Source of the DNA: Diospyros lotus
Taxonomy: Eukaryota > Streptophyta > Magnoliopsida > Ericales > Ebenaceae
Assembly: GCF_014633365.1 (NCBI RefSeq)
Contig: NC_068344.1
Coordinates: forward strand, 11,237,669 to 11,301,668
Direction: 5' to 3'
DNA: 64,000 nucleotides
Shown: positions 34,491 through 47,200 of the stretch, piece by piece
Numbering within the stretch: the first letter of the stretch is position 1
How the letters are laid out: every line of letters starts with the position of its first letter
Notes under the pieces: generated by a model
Database searches by the model: none
What the model was told of the DNA's origin: nothing
Seen by the model: the letters and a program-made list of their open reading frames with translations, nothing else
Translations under genes and position numbers: made by a program

Positions 34491-36976
34491 TGTAACACCT
34501 CGCCTCGCCAGGCGTGTCACTATAAGGGTATTTTCGAGAATATTTTTTTTATCACGCGCGGTGATTTCAAGAACAATCTTCACATGTAGAAAACAGATCC
34601 CGAGAACCCCAGTCTTGTCCGTTTAACTAACAAGATCAATAATCTTAACAACTAAACGAGACATTTTATAACGCAATGAATACACTAACATCAAAATACC
34701 GTGGCCTTCCACGAGTTCATACAAGGTGTTTCTATACCGAAACACTTATTACAAAACTACCAAATGATAATCAATATTATCATACTACCGTTCATACATT
34801 ACCAAATACATACTAAAGCTTCCAAAATGATACAATAACTAGCACGCCAAACACCGTTGGTCTCAACTGGCCACGCCCTCGCCCTCGTAGCAGTCCCTGG
34901 CTGGAATGTTTGAATATTCCAGGGGCATAACCCAGATTAGATGATAAAACATCTAAGTGATGGCATGAAACAGTTTACATAATGCATGAAAGATATACGA
35001 GCATGGCATATACAAACAAAACGACAACATGCAAACACATCTAACTTGAGAAATCTCCCTGACATACTCAACCTCCCGTGGAAAATTCACTCCACACACC
35101 GTTGGGTTTGACCTTGCCGCGACATACTTAATCTCTAGAGTGCCCTACCGTGTCACTCGTTCACCTGGATTAACCTTGTCCCATTCTCAAGAAGACCCCA
35201 TCCCGTCCCCCATGGACATAATCACGACATGAAAACCAATGCCCCGATGATATGAAAATCACACGCCATGCACCGACTCTTTTGCAAGTAAAAAATAGTT
35301 GATGTAATATACCACATGTACAATATGCATTCGATGCCAAAATTACATAAATAAAATGCATAAGCATAACATCCCGAGTTCTGGAGGGTACAACCACCCA
35401 CTCGAACTGGTTCAATCACGTGTATCTTAAGCTCGGGAGAGTAAAATTGCTCCCCCGAACCCATTACACATATCCAACATACTTTCAAAATAAGGTAAGA
35501 CTAGGATCAAACCATTTACCTCGAACGTATTCGGATAGCCTCGATCCTCATACACTACCTTGATTTGCGTGTCAAATCACAAACCTTTGAACTTATACTC
35601 AACCTCGAGCCACGATACTCCCTAAACATCATATTTAATTAAAGAGGCATTAAAAATCATTTTCCTTAATTTTTTTCCATAATTTCCTCTATTTTCTCCC
35701 AATTTTCACCTTGATAATTCCAAAATAATTATCTTCTCAAATATTTTCCCAAATATTTCAACATGATAAATCCTAAAATAATTAAATAAAAATACTAGAA
35801 GAAAAATACCAAATTGCCCCTATCACATGCTCCCTCACGCACTTGGCACGTGTCTGCGAGTGGGAGCTGGCACGTGCAACCACGTGCCACCATCTTCTTC
35901 GTTTCTCCGGCCGCCGACGGTTGCTCCGATGGCCATAAAAAGGATACCCTCTTGAAGCCCACTTGAAGTCGATCCTAACCGCACCATTTTCTGGCCGAAA
36001 GGCCACCAGAAAAGGCCCTAAATGGCCAGTTGCAAGTCCGGCGAGGCGAACCGCTTCGAATCTTCAGTCGAGCTTCAAACGACCTTCAAACATTGCTAAA
36101 AATCCTCCAAATGCTCTAGATACCTTCCTTGTGATGCAAAGATTAATAGCCCCTTATCCATTGTCTCAAAATCACTCTAAATTGTGGCCAATTTGTGTTC
36201 TAAAACTTGGCCAAACCCTTGCCCTTTTATAGGTGATTTTCGGCCAAAATCTGGCTAATCAGCGGCTAAGCCTTGCTCCACAAGCCTCCTACTGCTGTAT
36301 GCGACCTCCCCCAAGCCACCCTCAGTCGTCCTATCACTAGATTCAGCCTCCATGTGCGTGGATTTGCGCCGGTCGAATTCTCCTTCCTTGCGTTCACATT
36401 GCAACTTCTGTTAATTACACTTTGACCCCATGTTTTCATCTAATGACTTTTCTGCCCTTTCCATGATACTCCTAACCTAACCAACTATATCACTAAGGCC
36501 CTCAAGATTAGCACTCTTCATTTGATCCTCGAAACTCCCCAAAAATTATAGTTTTGCCCTCCCTCGGGTAAAGTTAAAAAATTGCAGTTAGGCCGGCTGG
36601 TCGATTTGACCTTAAATCCATTCGTTTCAACCTGAAATCACTTAAGGGTTGTTCTATACATAAAATATTAGTCCTTAACACGCTCTGTTGACTCTTCGGA
36701 TATCTCCTACGTTAATTCAATTTTCTCAGTCTGGTCGACAGTTGTACCGAAAACTGTTCCCGACCCTACTTCTTTCGTCACCTAAAATCATAATTCGTAT
36801 TACTAGACGATACCATTATATTTTTCTTGGCTATTTAAGGTCCAGGTTACTCTCTCTGATCGATTCAGTCGCTTAAGACTGCGACAGTATGCCCTACAGC
36901 CTCTTTCTTTTGATAATTCCAGTTATACCCTTCAAAAAATACTATTTATAACCTTAAACAATTCCTGGGTATTACA
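34491..36976 (-). mobile_element. Solo LTR S3 (gypsy/chromovirus, 2,486 bp) nested in C1 pol, TSD CACAC
   Basis: Plus-strand termini TGTAACACCTCG and CCTGGGTATTACA, with perfect CACAC duplications at 34,486-34,490 and 36,977-36,981. It is the same family as S2 but in inverted orientation: its minus-strand start TGTAATACCCAGGAATTG matches S2 TGTAATACCCGAGAATGA, and the TATA region is conserved (plus CCTTTTATAGG at about 36,222). Weak short open frames are not genes. Confidence 0.88.
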
Positions 36977-37521
36977 CACACTAAGAATAATGTCCACTCT
37001 ACTTGATGTCAAATAAAGTAATGATCTAATCATACTTGTATATAGCTTGTTATCCATAATTTGACCTATTTCATCCTTATCTAGATATGATGAACTACTC
37101 ATGGGAGTGGCTAATGGTTTGCTATCTTGGATATTGAACTTTTTAAGATGATCTCTTATGTATTTTTGTTGAGATATGTAGATTCCTTCATCTTCTTGCC
37201 TAATTTGCAATCCTAGAAAATATTTTAATTCTTCCATCATACTCATTTCAAATTTATTAGATTTGCAAATTCATCACATAGGAATTTATTTGTAGATCCA
37301 AATATAATGTCATCTACATAAATTTGAACTAGTAGAATATTTTTTCCATGAGATTTAATAAACAACGTTGTAACTATTTGACCTTTTAAATAATTTTTCT
37401 ATGAGAAATTTACTAAGTCTCTTATACCATGCCCTAGGAGCTTGTTTTAAACCATATAATGCCTTGGTAAGGTTGAACATATGATTATCATATTAAGGAC
37501 CTTCAAAGTCTGGAGGTTGTT
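36977..37521 (-). pseudogene. C1 reverse transcriptase, C-terminal half
   Basis: Minus-strand translation: PPDFEGP near 37,510, then [20 protein letters not shown], then MMEELKYFLGLQIRQ and GIYISQQKYIRDHLKKF, and MIRSLLYLTSSRVDI at the left end. These are the ordered landmarks of copia RT after the YVDD loop region. That loop region (about 37,280-37,370) is degenerate. There are frameshifts near 37,250-37,380. The upstream half of RT is absent at 37,522. Confidence 0.85.
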
Positions 37522-37544
37522 TGTAAAGACCTGGAAAAAAAGAA

Positions 37545-37605
<61 letters not shown>

Positions 37606-39968
37606 GTAATAAAAATTCAATTAAGAAAATTAATTAAATTAAAAAAAGAAATATAAATAAATAAAATAAAATAAAATATATATATATAAAATATAAAAAG
37701 AAAAGGGGGAGGTGTGCGGGCAGCCCCCCCTAAAATCGGATCTCTCTCTCTTTCTCTCTTATTTGGTTTTGTCGATTACACACGATTCAACCGTTCGATC
37801 TTTGATCCGACTTCATTTTCATCGTTTAAGAGCCCCCGATCTACAAGGAGGTAAGTGTTTTGCTTTGATCTTCATTGGTTTTCTGTTGTTTCATGGGAGG
37901 TATGTATATAGACACGATTTAGGTTTTGGCCGGTTGTTTAAAGTCAGATCTACAGAGATCTGACCGTTGGTTTTGCTTAGTTTTGGGATATGATGGTCGG
38001 AATGCTCGAGGGTGTCGAATGGCGGTCTTAAATCGCCAAAAATTGTCGGCCACATTAGCCAGTAGCATCTGGCAGTGGGTTTTATTTTTTGGTCAAAAAT
38101 TAAATCTTAGATCTATGAAAATCTAGCTGTCTGATCTTTGTTATTTTTGGGTATGTCAGCGGTCGGCGATGGCAAGAAAGCGCCCCTATGTTGGTTGAAA
38201 ATTAATTTTTAGATCTGTGTCGAATGGCAGTCTTAGATCACCGAAAATTGCCGGCCACATTAGCCAGTAGCATCTGGAAGTGGGTTTTATTTTTTGGCCG
38301 AAAATTAAATCTTAGATCTATGAAAATCTAGCCGTCCGATCTTTGTTATTTTTGGGTATGTCGGTGGTCGACGATGGCCAAAAAGCGCCCCTATGTTGGC
38401 TGAAAATTAATTTTTAGATCTGTAAAAATCTATATGTCTGATGACTCTCATTTTGAGATATGTCGGTGTTCGTAGCGAGGGCTTCGTTTCGGTATGCTAG
38501 TCGGCTATGTTTAGTCGACCGATGATGATTGTTGGTCGTGACAGATTGTAGGGAAGAAGAAAAGAAAAGAAAAGAAAATAAAGAGAAAAAAAAAGAAAAG
38601 AAAAAGGAAAAGAAAGAAAAAAGAAAAAAAAGGAGGGCTTTTGGGGTTGGGTAGGTTGAGTATGGTTTTAGCCTAGGATGGTAGGGCCCGATTGGGTTAT
38701 AGAATGACCCAATGTGTTGGGCATGGTTTGACCCCGTTGTGGCGGCCCTTGGGCTGGTCCACTCGACTTGTTGTCCTTTCTTGTCGCTTGTTCGTGGATC
38801 TAGGATGACTTGGTTAGGTTAGTCTTACTCAGGATATCGGCGTCAGTCTAATTTGGGTTTTTGTTAGGTCTATTGGAATTGACGATGTGACTGGCCAGTC
38901 ACTTTGTTGATCAGAGTTCTAAGGACGAAGCCCTATTAGATGACTCGAGGCCGAGCAAGATTGACCCATAGTGCGTTCTAGGCTAGCCTATAATGATGAC
39001 TTGGGTTTATCCTGAATCCTGATTTCTGATGGATTCATTTTATCCTGAGGCTAGCACATTGCAAATCATTTCTTTTAAGCCATCTATTAAATCACTAATT
39101 AATTAACTATTATGTTTTTAAAAATTTATCAATTGAGTTATAAATATAAATATATATGTATTTTGAAAAAGAGAAACTTTAAAAATATTGTCTATATTAA
39201 AAGAAATCTAGTTTATGGGTGAATATAGAAATATATATATATTATTCTTATTGCAGCCTATAAGTGGGTGTGTAGTTCCATTATAGACTTACACGTAGAA
39301 TGGAAGGTGTGGCATGATGACATAGTCGATGGCTAGGCTTGACGAATTCCATGGTGCCAAATTCAAATATTGTGCGGGCCAAGGTATAAAATAATCGATT
39401 CAGGGTGTTAGGCGATGGTTAGGACTTTGGTAATTTTTATTACGTCGCTACTTTTATTACCCAAATGTGACCACCCTATTCTATTTATTGTAGGCTTGGA
39501 TTCCCAGGATTTTGCTCGATCTTCTCCCCAGACTCAGACTTGAGTCATCCTTTCCCAAGCTAGTAAACATGATATGTTATCTTTACCTTATTTTGTGCAC
39601 TTATATATTGCTCCATGCATAACTTGTATATGAACTTTTATATGCGAATCACAAAAAAACAATTTTAAATGTTTCTAAATTGCATGAAATATTTTCATCC
39701 TACTAGGAGAGACATAAGTAGAAAGATACTCTAAATGATTTGTTGTCTTTGAGTATGTGAAATATTGAATGATATGGTGCATTTTGGGCATCACATGAAA
39801 TGATAAATGGTTATGATTTGTGCATTAAGTAGGGTATCATTTGCATTGTTATTAGAGGATTATTTAGTATATTCCCTAGTGACTCACAGTAGGAAAAGAT
39901 CATGGTATTGTGAGGCTTGGCATGCCAAGGCCATGAGAGACACAGATAGTATATTTCAACATTGCTAT
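37522..39968 (+). mobile_element. Long gypsy-type LTR G1 (left part), with microsatellite and internal tandem repeat
   Basis: It begins TGTAAAGACCTGG at the break in the C1 RT gene, the typical start of a chromovirus LTR. An (AAT)n tract follows at about 37,546-37,604, then a tandem duplication of about 200 bp (38,016-38,420). There is no coding sequence. It continues at 42,403 after solo LTR S4. Its right terminus and target duplication were not found, and the Athila element adjoins it at 42,708. Confidence 0.55.
38016..38420. repeat. Tandem duplication of about 200 bp in LTR G1
   Basis: Two adjacent units share TTAGCCAGTAGCATCTGG, AAATCTTAGATCTATGAAAA and AAGCGCCCCTATGTTGG in the same order. 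The first starts GAATGGCGGTCTTAAATCGCC, the second GAATGGCAGTCTTAGATCACC. Differences are mostly C/T and G/A transitions. Confidence 0.8.
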
Positions 39969-42402
39969 TGTAACACCCCCTCTCCTAGAACTGCCCGAGA
40001 AGAGGTGCTACTGGGGATAATAAAATAAACTGACTGATAACTGAATTCTAATACCAATACTATATATGTCAATTAATTGTAATAACACTTTGAGTTAACA
40101 AAAACTGAAATCATAATTGCATCTAAGGGAAATTCCCTAAACTGGAAAATAAAATGAATCTAAACTGATCAAGCACTAACTAATAAACTAACAACTCCCA
40201 GACATCTTTGGTCTTGAGCGGCTCCATGTACACACACTACTGGACACTGCTGCTAGGCCCCACATCTGGTACTCCCCCATTAGGACCTGGAATGGTGAAG
40301 AGTACAAGGTGAGCTACAAAGCTCAGCAAGTAATAAACTGGAAAGAATAACTGAAGCTGAATTGAAGAGTATCGATACTGATAAAAATACTTACTGAACT
40401 TGCATTGAGAGATATAATAATCACTGGATGACATTTATAAGATGTAATGCACATAAGCTGTAAACTAAATGCAGGTATGCAACTTTGGCCCATAGGCCCA
40501 CATAACTGTAACACATACCTGATTGATCTGAGTCCTGCAAACATAAAAACTGTAAGCACATACTTTGGGCAATATGCCCCTAGCTCCCTGGTCGACATCA
40601 GGCGAGCAACTCATAACTGAGATATAATTGTACTGATACTAGTGGGATCCCCGTGGACAAGCCGCCTGGCGCGCATAATGCAATGCTCATATAAATGCTG
40701 GCACACGATATGTAGTGCTCCACATAAGTCATGCTCAATGCTCATACAATGTGTATGCACATAATCTCATAAAATAATGCTGACCATGTCATAATGAACT
40801 GCTAAACATGGTGTATGATTTTTTACTAGAAATATTGAGATTCAAATATTCTGAAATTTCTAAGTATAGGCATGGCATATTGGATTTTATCATATCTTGG
40901 CATAAAAATTCAATATTTGAATAATTGAATATTCATATTAAATTTAAGACTTGAATCAAGAGTTTATTGGAAGCTATTTGGATGCCATTTGATACTATTT
41001 GGATGATTGAGAAAGTCTAAGGAAGCAATTTGAATGAAAAGGCAGCCATTTGAATGAAAGAAAAGGATTTCAGCAAGCTCATTCGAATGGCAGAAAACTC
41101 ATTCGAATGACAGAGACTCATTCGAATGACAGAAGGCTCATTCGAATGATAGATGATATTCAAAGGCTATTCGGATCTGATCTGGGACTCATTCGAATGA
41201 CTCTCAAATTCATTCGAATGAATTTTAAAAATTTCCAACATTTGAACTGGAAAAACTCGACTCATTCGAATGCAACAGTAACTTTATTCGAATCAATTTG
41301 AAGATCATTCGAATGACAAGAAGGCTCATTCGAATGGTAAGCTATACAAAGCAACAACTTACCCACATCTTCAAGGGCTCATTCAAATGACAACAAGGCT
41401 CATTCGAATGACAGTCTAAAAACCTCAAAAATTCATACGAATGATACGATATCTCAGGACTCATTCGAATGACAAGGCACTCATTCGAATGACTGATACA
41501 TTATAAGGGAAAAACATTACGATAACACTGAAACTTATTCGGATGCTTTGAAACTCATTCGAATGACACAAGACTTATTCGAATGACTGGAATCTTATCA
41601 GATATAAAGCTTACAATAACAGAGATCATAACTTGAATCAAAACTTAGCTTCACTACACCATTCCAAAAGAAATCTTGGGAGAACAATCCCAATTGATAT
41701 ATTAACAACTTGAGGGATGATTTACTGATCATAACTAATGTAAACATTGCAAGGAACATGCATGAACTGGCTGGTACTCACTGTACGCATGTAAATACAT
41801 ATATAAACATGCACTGAACTGATATAACTCACTGTGACGCACATATATATATATATACATGCACTGGAATTGATTCAATTCTGGAAATCTGATATCAAAC
41901 TAAATCAAGACCTGTAAGAAAGGATTACAGGGGAAGGATACTTTCCTTATGACCTTCTTGATCGACTTATTGATCTCACGAGAGCCCCCTATGCAAAACT
42001 TGAACTCATTGATTGCTTCTTGGCTCTCTGTTCTTACGGCGTGAAGAACATATGACTTATGAAACTATATATACACTGATCTAAGAAGCCCTAACGCCAT
42101 AACTCATTCTCCTATTATAACTAGGAGTCTTTCAATCCGAATCCTCCTCACGGCTGGGTTAATTAATCCCTTAAATGAAATAACTTTATTTAATAATTAA
42201 ATGCTAATATCAAATCCTTAAATGACCAACACGTCCTTGCATTTAATCTTCTCAATAATTAAATATAATTAAATGCTATTTTCTCAATTAAATCTCTAAA
42301 TTGCCACATTAACAATTAATTGGCAAAAATTCTCCAAACAAAACTAATTAAGAAATTCAATAATTTCTAAATAAAAATCTAACCCTCTAATGGGTCGTTA
42401 CA
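39969..42402 (-). mobile_element. Solo LTR S4 (2,434 bp) nested in G1, TSD GCTAT
   Basis: Plus-strand ends TGTAACACCCCCTC and ATGGGTCGTTACA, bounded by perfect GCTAT duplications at 39,964-39,968 and 42,403-42,407. Orientation minus is inferred from the AGGTGAGCTAC...AAGCTCAGCAAGTAAT block shared in position with S5. It contains a striking cluster of CATTCGAATG palindromes at 41,077-41,585. No genes. Confidence 0.85.
41077..41585. repeat. Array of CATTCGAATG palindromes in solo LTR S4
   Basis: I count at least 13 exact copies of the 10 bp palindrome CATTCGAATG in about 510 bp, usually within GGCTCATTCGAATGACA. Further variants have one change (CATTCAAATG, TATTCGGATG, CATACGAATG). Spacing is irregular, about 15-60 bp, so this is not a simple tandem repeat. 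Confidence 0.9.
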
Positions 42403-42707
42403 GCTATCACGTGGGTTATGATGCTATTATAGTGTGATGATGATGTATGTGCTAGTATATGTACTTGTGTGCATGTGCGTATAGGCGTTAGGCTAGTTTC
42501 TACTAGTGTGTCCTCAGACTCGATGCATGCATTACATATAAAAAGTATAGGAGACTTAGGTGGTTAGGTGAGCAACTTATGGGGGTTGTGTCTAGGCACT
42601 TATTTTTCCTACATTATGTTTTCCTTTAAACCTCAAATTATTTAAACTTATGGTACATATTCTAGTTGCTCACATTACTATTATATTATTGTATTCATGA
42701 TGTTCAT
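42403..42707 (+). other. Right part of LTR G1
   Basis: AT-rich continuation of G1 after S4, up to the Athila LTR. Nothing coding. Confidence 0.45.
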
Positions 42708-42986
42708 TGATAAGTGTCTTTTATACACTTATTTTGGTCTATAAACTTAGCATTTATACATTCAATGGGCATGATTTCTACTTGATTTGGTTCTATATAT
42801 GGTTATGTAGATGTGGAGCATGTGTTAAAGCGGACATGGAGCAAAAAGAGTGATTTTTGGTGCATGATGGGAGTGAAATGAAGCTTGGAGGCATGGTCGG
42901 GTTTCGAATTAAAAAGAAGCAAAAGAGTATCGAAAACAAGAAGTTGAAGATGATAAAGCAAGAGACCAAAGAAGAAGGCTAGCGGG

Positions 42987-43150
42987 CTTATAGCGGTATG
43001 CATACCGCTGTAGCACCGCTATAAGACTTAGTCTCTGGAGCTCACGGTCTTACAGCGGTATGCATACCGCTGTAGGACCGCTTTAGGAATTATTTTCTGG
43101 AGCTCACGGGTCTGCAGCAACAAGCATACCGCGGTAGGACCGCGGTAAGG
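42987..43150. promoter_or_regulatory. Palindrome array in Athila U3
   Basis: Three consecutive modules of about 60 bp. The first has GCGGTATGCATACCGC within an outer stem CTTATAGCGG (42,987-42,996) / CCGCTATAAG (43,016-43,025). The second has a perfect 22 bp palindrome (43,052-43,073) with the same core. The third is degenerate (AAGCATACCGCGGTAGGACC). Modules are separated by CTGGAGCTCACGG. They lie about 100-260 bp upstream of the TATA box, so a regulatory or structural role is possible but not shown. Confidence 0.7.
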
Positions 43151-43250
43151 TTCAAAGCTTCGGTTTGAGCTCGTTTTAAGCCCGTTTCGGCCCAAATAAA
43201 AGAGAGATGGACTCCTTCAAGGGGTAGGACTTTGATAACCTAAAGAGAAC

Positions 43251-43259
43251 TATATAAAG
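43251..43259 (+). promoter_or_regulatory. TATA box of Athila LTR
   Basis: TATATAAAG within the LTR, well placed to drive the genomic transcript (U3/R boundary some 25-35 bp downstream). The duplicate is at 53,735-53,743. Confidence 0.65.
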
Positions 43260-44152
43260 GCTCATTTAAGAAAGATTAAGGAGTTTTTGAAAGAGGGAGA
43301 AGACGGCAAGTCGAGGCAAAAAGAGAAGATTTTCTTGAAGATCTTTGATTTTTGGTTTTATTTTTCTGTTCTTTATTCTTTGCAACATCATGAACTCCGT
43401 TTTTATTACTTTCTCGTTGGTTAAAATTATGTTAGGCTAAGTACTTTGTGGCTAGGGTGATTGATGAAACCTAGTTTAACGATGGTTTAATTAAAAGTAT
43501 TTGGGTTTTATTTTATTTTTGTCTTTCGGATTGATCATTTATTATACACTAACTCCGTTTTGATGTTTGGCCGTCATTAGAACGTATTTGTGATTTATAT
43601 TGCTTTCGAGAGATTCAATATAGATTAGCACTTGATAATAAATGACATAAGGTTCGATAATAGGTAGAGATACTATTATGCCTTGTGAAATCTTATTTTT
43701 GATGATCATTGTGGATAAATGCATGTTTGTATATTTGCAGATTAATTAGAGATAATTAATCTCATATGTGAGCATAGATTCGATTGACCATCGAGAGAGG
43801 CTTTTGATTAACTTAGGATTATCGATTTTCAGTTCAAAACAAGAATTATAAAACCCAATCACTGGAAGATTAAACCAATTATAGAACTAAGGTGGATTCA
43901 TGAACCCTAGTGCATTAGATTTCTATATTTAAAACCTAAAGAGTTATTTTGTGTTTTCTTTTTGGTGAGTTAGTTTTAACTTATATAAAACTTCTATTGA
44001 TTATTCTTTTAATTGTGTGTGACTTATTAAAGTTAATAGTGGTTAAAGTAGGGATTAAAAGCTAATCCTCGTGGGAACGATACTTGATTCATCATTATAT
44101 TACTTGTTGCGATTCCGTACACTTGCGGGAAAGAAAAAGGCGAACAAGTTTT

Positions 44153-44170
44153 TGGCGCCGTTGCCGGGGA
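44153..44170 (+). other. Primer-binding site, tRNA-Asp type
   Basis: TGGCGCCGTTGCCGGGGA, six bases after the LTR end, is the primer site reported for Athila-lineage elements and complementary to the 3' end of plant tRNA-Asp. It is repeated at 54,637-54,654. Confidence 0.85.
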
Positions 44171-44284
44171 TTGGTTATTTTGATTACTACTTTAATTAAG
44201 ATTAGCTTTAATACTTGTGTTACTTTACTTATTCTTGACGCTGAATTATTTCAATTTTTGCTGTGTTAGGATTGAAAATAGTGC

Positions 44285-47200
44285 ATGCGGCGTTCAAAAC
44301 GTCTAGATCTTGTTGAGTTTGATCCGGAGATTGAACAAACCTTTCATCAAAGACGTCGTGAACAAAGAGCAAAAAGGGAACAACAACAAAGCACAATGGA
44401 CGACAACGAAAATCATCTTGTTCAAGTGGAGCGTACTGTTGAGATCAATGAGAGAGATATCTTGATGGGAGATTTCATGATGCCTCCAGTTGTTGAGAAC
44501 CGGTCGAGCATAGTTTATCCTCCATATGGGCACGATAACTTTCAGTTGAGACCGGATGTGATAAATTTGTTCTCCAACAACATTCCATTTTATGGGAGAA
44601 TTGATGAAAATCCACACTACCATCTCTCTCGGTTTCTAGAGTATTGTGGCAACTTCAAATATCAAGGGATCAACGAAGAAGCAATGAGGATGCGACTTTT
44701 TCCTCATACTTTGAAAGACAAAGCTCGGGAGTGGTTGGATTCGCTATCACCTGGTAGCATCACTACATGGGCTGATTTGGTTCACAAGTTCACACTTAAA
44801 TATTTTCCACCAGCCAAGATCAGCAAATTAAAGCATGAAATTTCGACTTTCCAGCAAGCTGAAATTGAGAACTTTCATGAAGCATGGGAACGGTACAAAG
44901 AATTGCTAAGGAAGTGTCCAAATCATGGGTTTTCTTTACCAGCTCAAAATCACTATTTCTATGCCGGGTTAACTCCTTACAGCCGTTCGACGGTTGATTC
45001 TACAGCAGGTGGTTCCATTAGAAACAAATCGGCTGGAGAGTTACATGATCTTTTTGAAACAATGAGTGAACAATTTGTAATGTGGCCGGATAGAAGTTCA
45101 AATAGGAGAGCAGCTGGAGTACACGAAGTGGATATGAATACATTGATGTTGGCCAAGATTGATGCTCTTTCAAAACAGATGGAAAACTTAAAATACTCTC
45201 CATCAGTTAACATGGTGCAAGGATCTCTTCCAGTTTGTGTAACTTGTGGGGCAAACCATCTGTCATCCGAATGCCCATTGACCGTTAGGGATCATTCACT
45301 CACAGAGCAGGCTGCTTATGCGCAAAATTTCCCACGTCAACAAAATTTTCAGCGTCCACAAAATAATCCATATTCTTCAACATACAATCCCGGCTGGAGA
45401 AACCATCCTAATTTTTCATATGGCAACAATCAGGGAGTTCAAAACCCACCAAAACAAGGAAGACCACATGAGGAAAAAGGAGGATGGGAAGAAGCAATTT
45501 CAAAACTTCAAGAACGAAGTGAGCGGACCGATGCAGCCATAAAAAATATAGAGACTCAAATTGGGCAGTTAGCTAAAATTCTTACTGAGAGGCAACAAGG
45601 CACATGGCCAAGCAATACTGAAGTTAATCCTAAGGAGCAAGCAAACGCAATCACTACAAGGAGTGGAGTGCAACTCCCGGAAATCCATGTTAAAAGACCA
45701 AGTGTGGAAAAGAAAAATGATGCCGAAAAGAAGATAGCAACTGAGAATAAGGAGCCCGAAGATATAGCTGAACAAGAAAAAGTGGTTTCATCACCAATCA
45801 AGCCTTATGTTCCACCAATTCCATTTCCTCAAAGATTGCGCAAGCACAAGTTGGATAAACAATTTGAGAAATTTTTGGAGGTGTTCAAGAGGCTACATAT
45901 CAATATCCCATTTGCTGAAGCTCTGTCTCAAATGCCCAGCTATGCAAAATTTATGAAGGAGATTCTATCAAACAAGAGGAAGCTTGAGGAGCATGAAACC
46001 GTGATGCTAACAGAGGAGTGTAGTGCCATTTTACAAAATAAATTGCCACCAAAGTTGAAAGACCCAGGGAGTTTCACCATCCCGTGCACCATTGGCAGCT
46101 TATATTTTGAACGATCCTTATGTGATTTGGGTGCTAGCATTAATTTGATGCCATTCTCTATCTTTCAAAAGCTTGGTTTAGGTGAAGCAAAACCTACAAG
46201 GGTGTCATTGCAGCTAGCGGATCGGTCCGTGAAACATCCACGTGGAATTGTTGAAGATATCTTGGTAAAAGTGGACAAGTTTATATTTCCAGCAGATTTC
46301 ATTATTTTGGATATGGCTGAAGATAGGGATATTCCCCTTATTTTGGGGCGACCTTTTCTAGCTACTGGACGAGCTCTTATTGATGTGCAAAAAGGACAAC
46401 TCATGTTAAGGCTGAATGATGAGCAAATCACTTTTAATGTGTTTAAAGCACTGAAATTTCCTACGGCTTCAGATTCTTGTTTTCAGATTGATACTTTGGA
46501 CAAAGAGATAGAAAATACATTCACTTTGAATCAACCATCAGATCCTTGGGAAGCATGTGTGATGCACTCACAAGTTGAAGATACCGACTCGGCTACGATT
46601 GAAGAATGTGTCAAATATTTGCAAAGATCTGAACTTATTCAAAAGGGAAAGCAGTACAAGGCATTGGGCACGGGACCTCCACGACCTTTACCTTCCATTC
46701 AACAAGCTCCGAAATTAGAGCTAAAGCAGCTGCCATCCCATCTTCGGTATGCCTATTTGGGTGAGTCCTCTACTCTTCCAGTTATCATTGCTAAGTCCAT
46801 TAACCAAGAAGAAGAGGAAAAGTTACTCCGGGTGCTTCGGGAACATAAATCAGCTCTTGGATGGACTATAGCTGATATAAAAGGTATTAGCCCATCTCTT
46901 TGCATGCACAAGATATTAATGGAAGACACTTACAAGCCGGTAGTACAACATCAGCGACGGCTAAATCCTCATCTACAAGAAGTGGTTAGAGCTGAAGTAC
47001 TGAAGTTACTAGATGCTGGAATTATCTATTCTATCTCAGATAGTGCTTGGGTTAGTCCGGTTCAAGTGGTGCCTAAGAAGGGAGGTATTACAGTGGAAAA
47101 GAACGAAAATAATGAGCTCATTCCAGTTCGACCTATTACCGGATGGCGGGTTTGCATCGACTATCGTAAGTTGAATGATGCAACACGAAAAGATCATTTT

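Larger units (their letters stand above)
42708..44146 (+). repeat. Athila LTR, copy 1 (1,439 bp)
   Basis: Begins TGATAAGTGTC and ends GGCGAACA just before the primer site. It is nearly identical to 53,192-54,630; I noted two substitutions (43,346 and 43,348). It contains GC-rich palindromes at 42,992-43,009 and 43,052-43,073, and a TATA box at 43,251-43,259. Confidence 0.9.

Noticed and set aside
16878..36976. S2 and S3 as the two inverted ends of one large element
   Set aside because: Each has its own distinct 5 bp target duplication (CTAAG and CACAC) and interrupts a different host element, so they are independent insertions.
37546..37604. (AAT)n tract as a possible element boundary or origin
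   Set aside because: It is an ordinary microsatellite just inside the start of LTR G1; similar A/T-rich runs are common near chromovirus LTR starts.
41077..41585. Possible CRISPR-like or satellite array
   Set aside because: The repeat is only 10 bp with irregular 15-60 bp spacing, and it lies within an LTR of a plant retrotransposon.
41077..41585. Heat-shock element cluster
   Set aside because: The palindrome puts TTC and GAA directly together, whereas heat-shock elements need two bases between alternating GAA/TTC units. The spacing does not fit.
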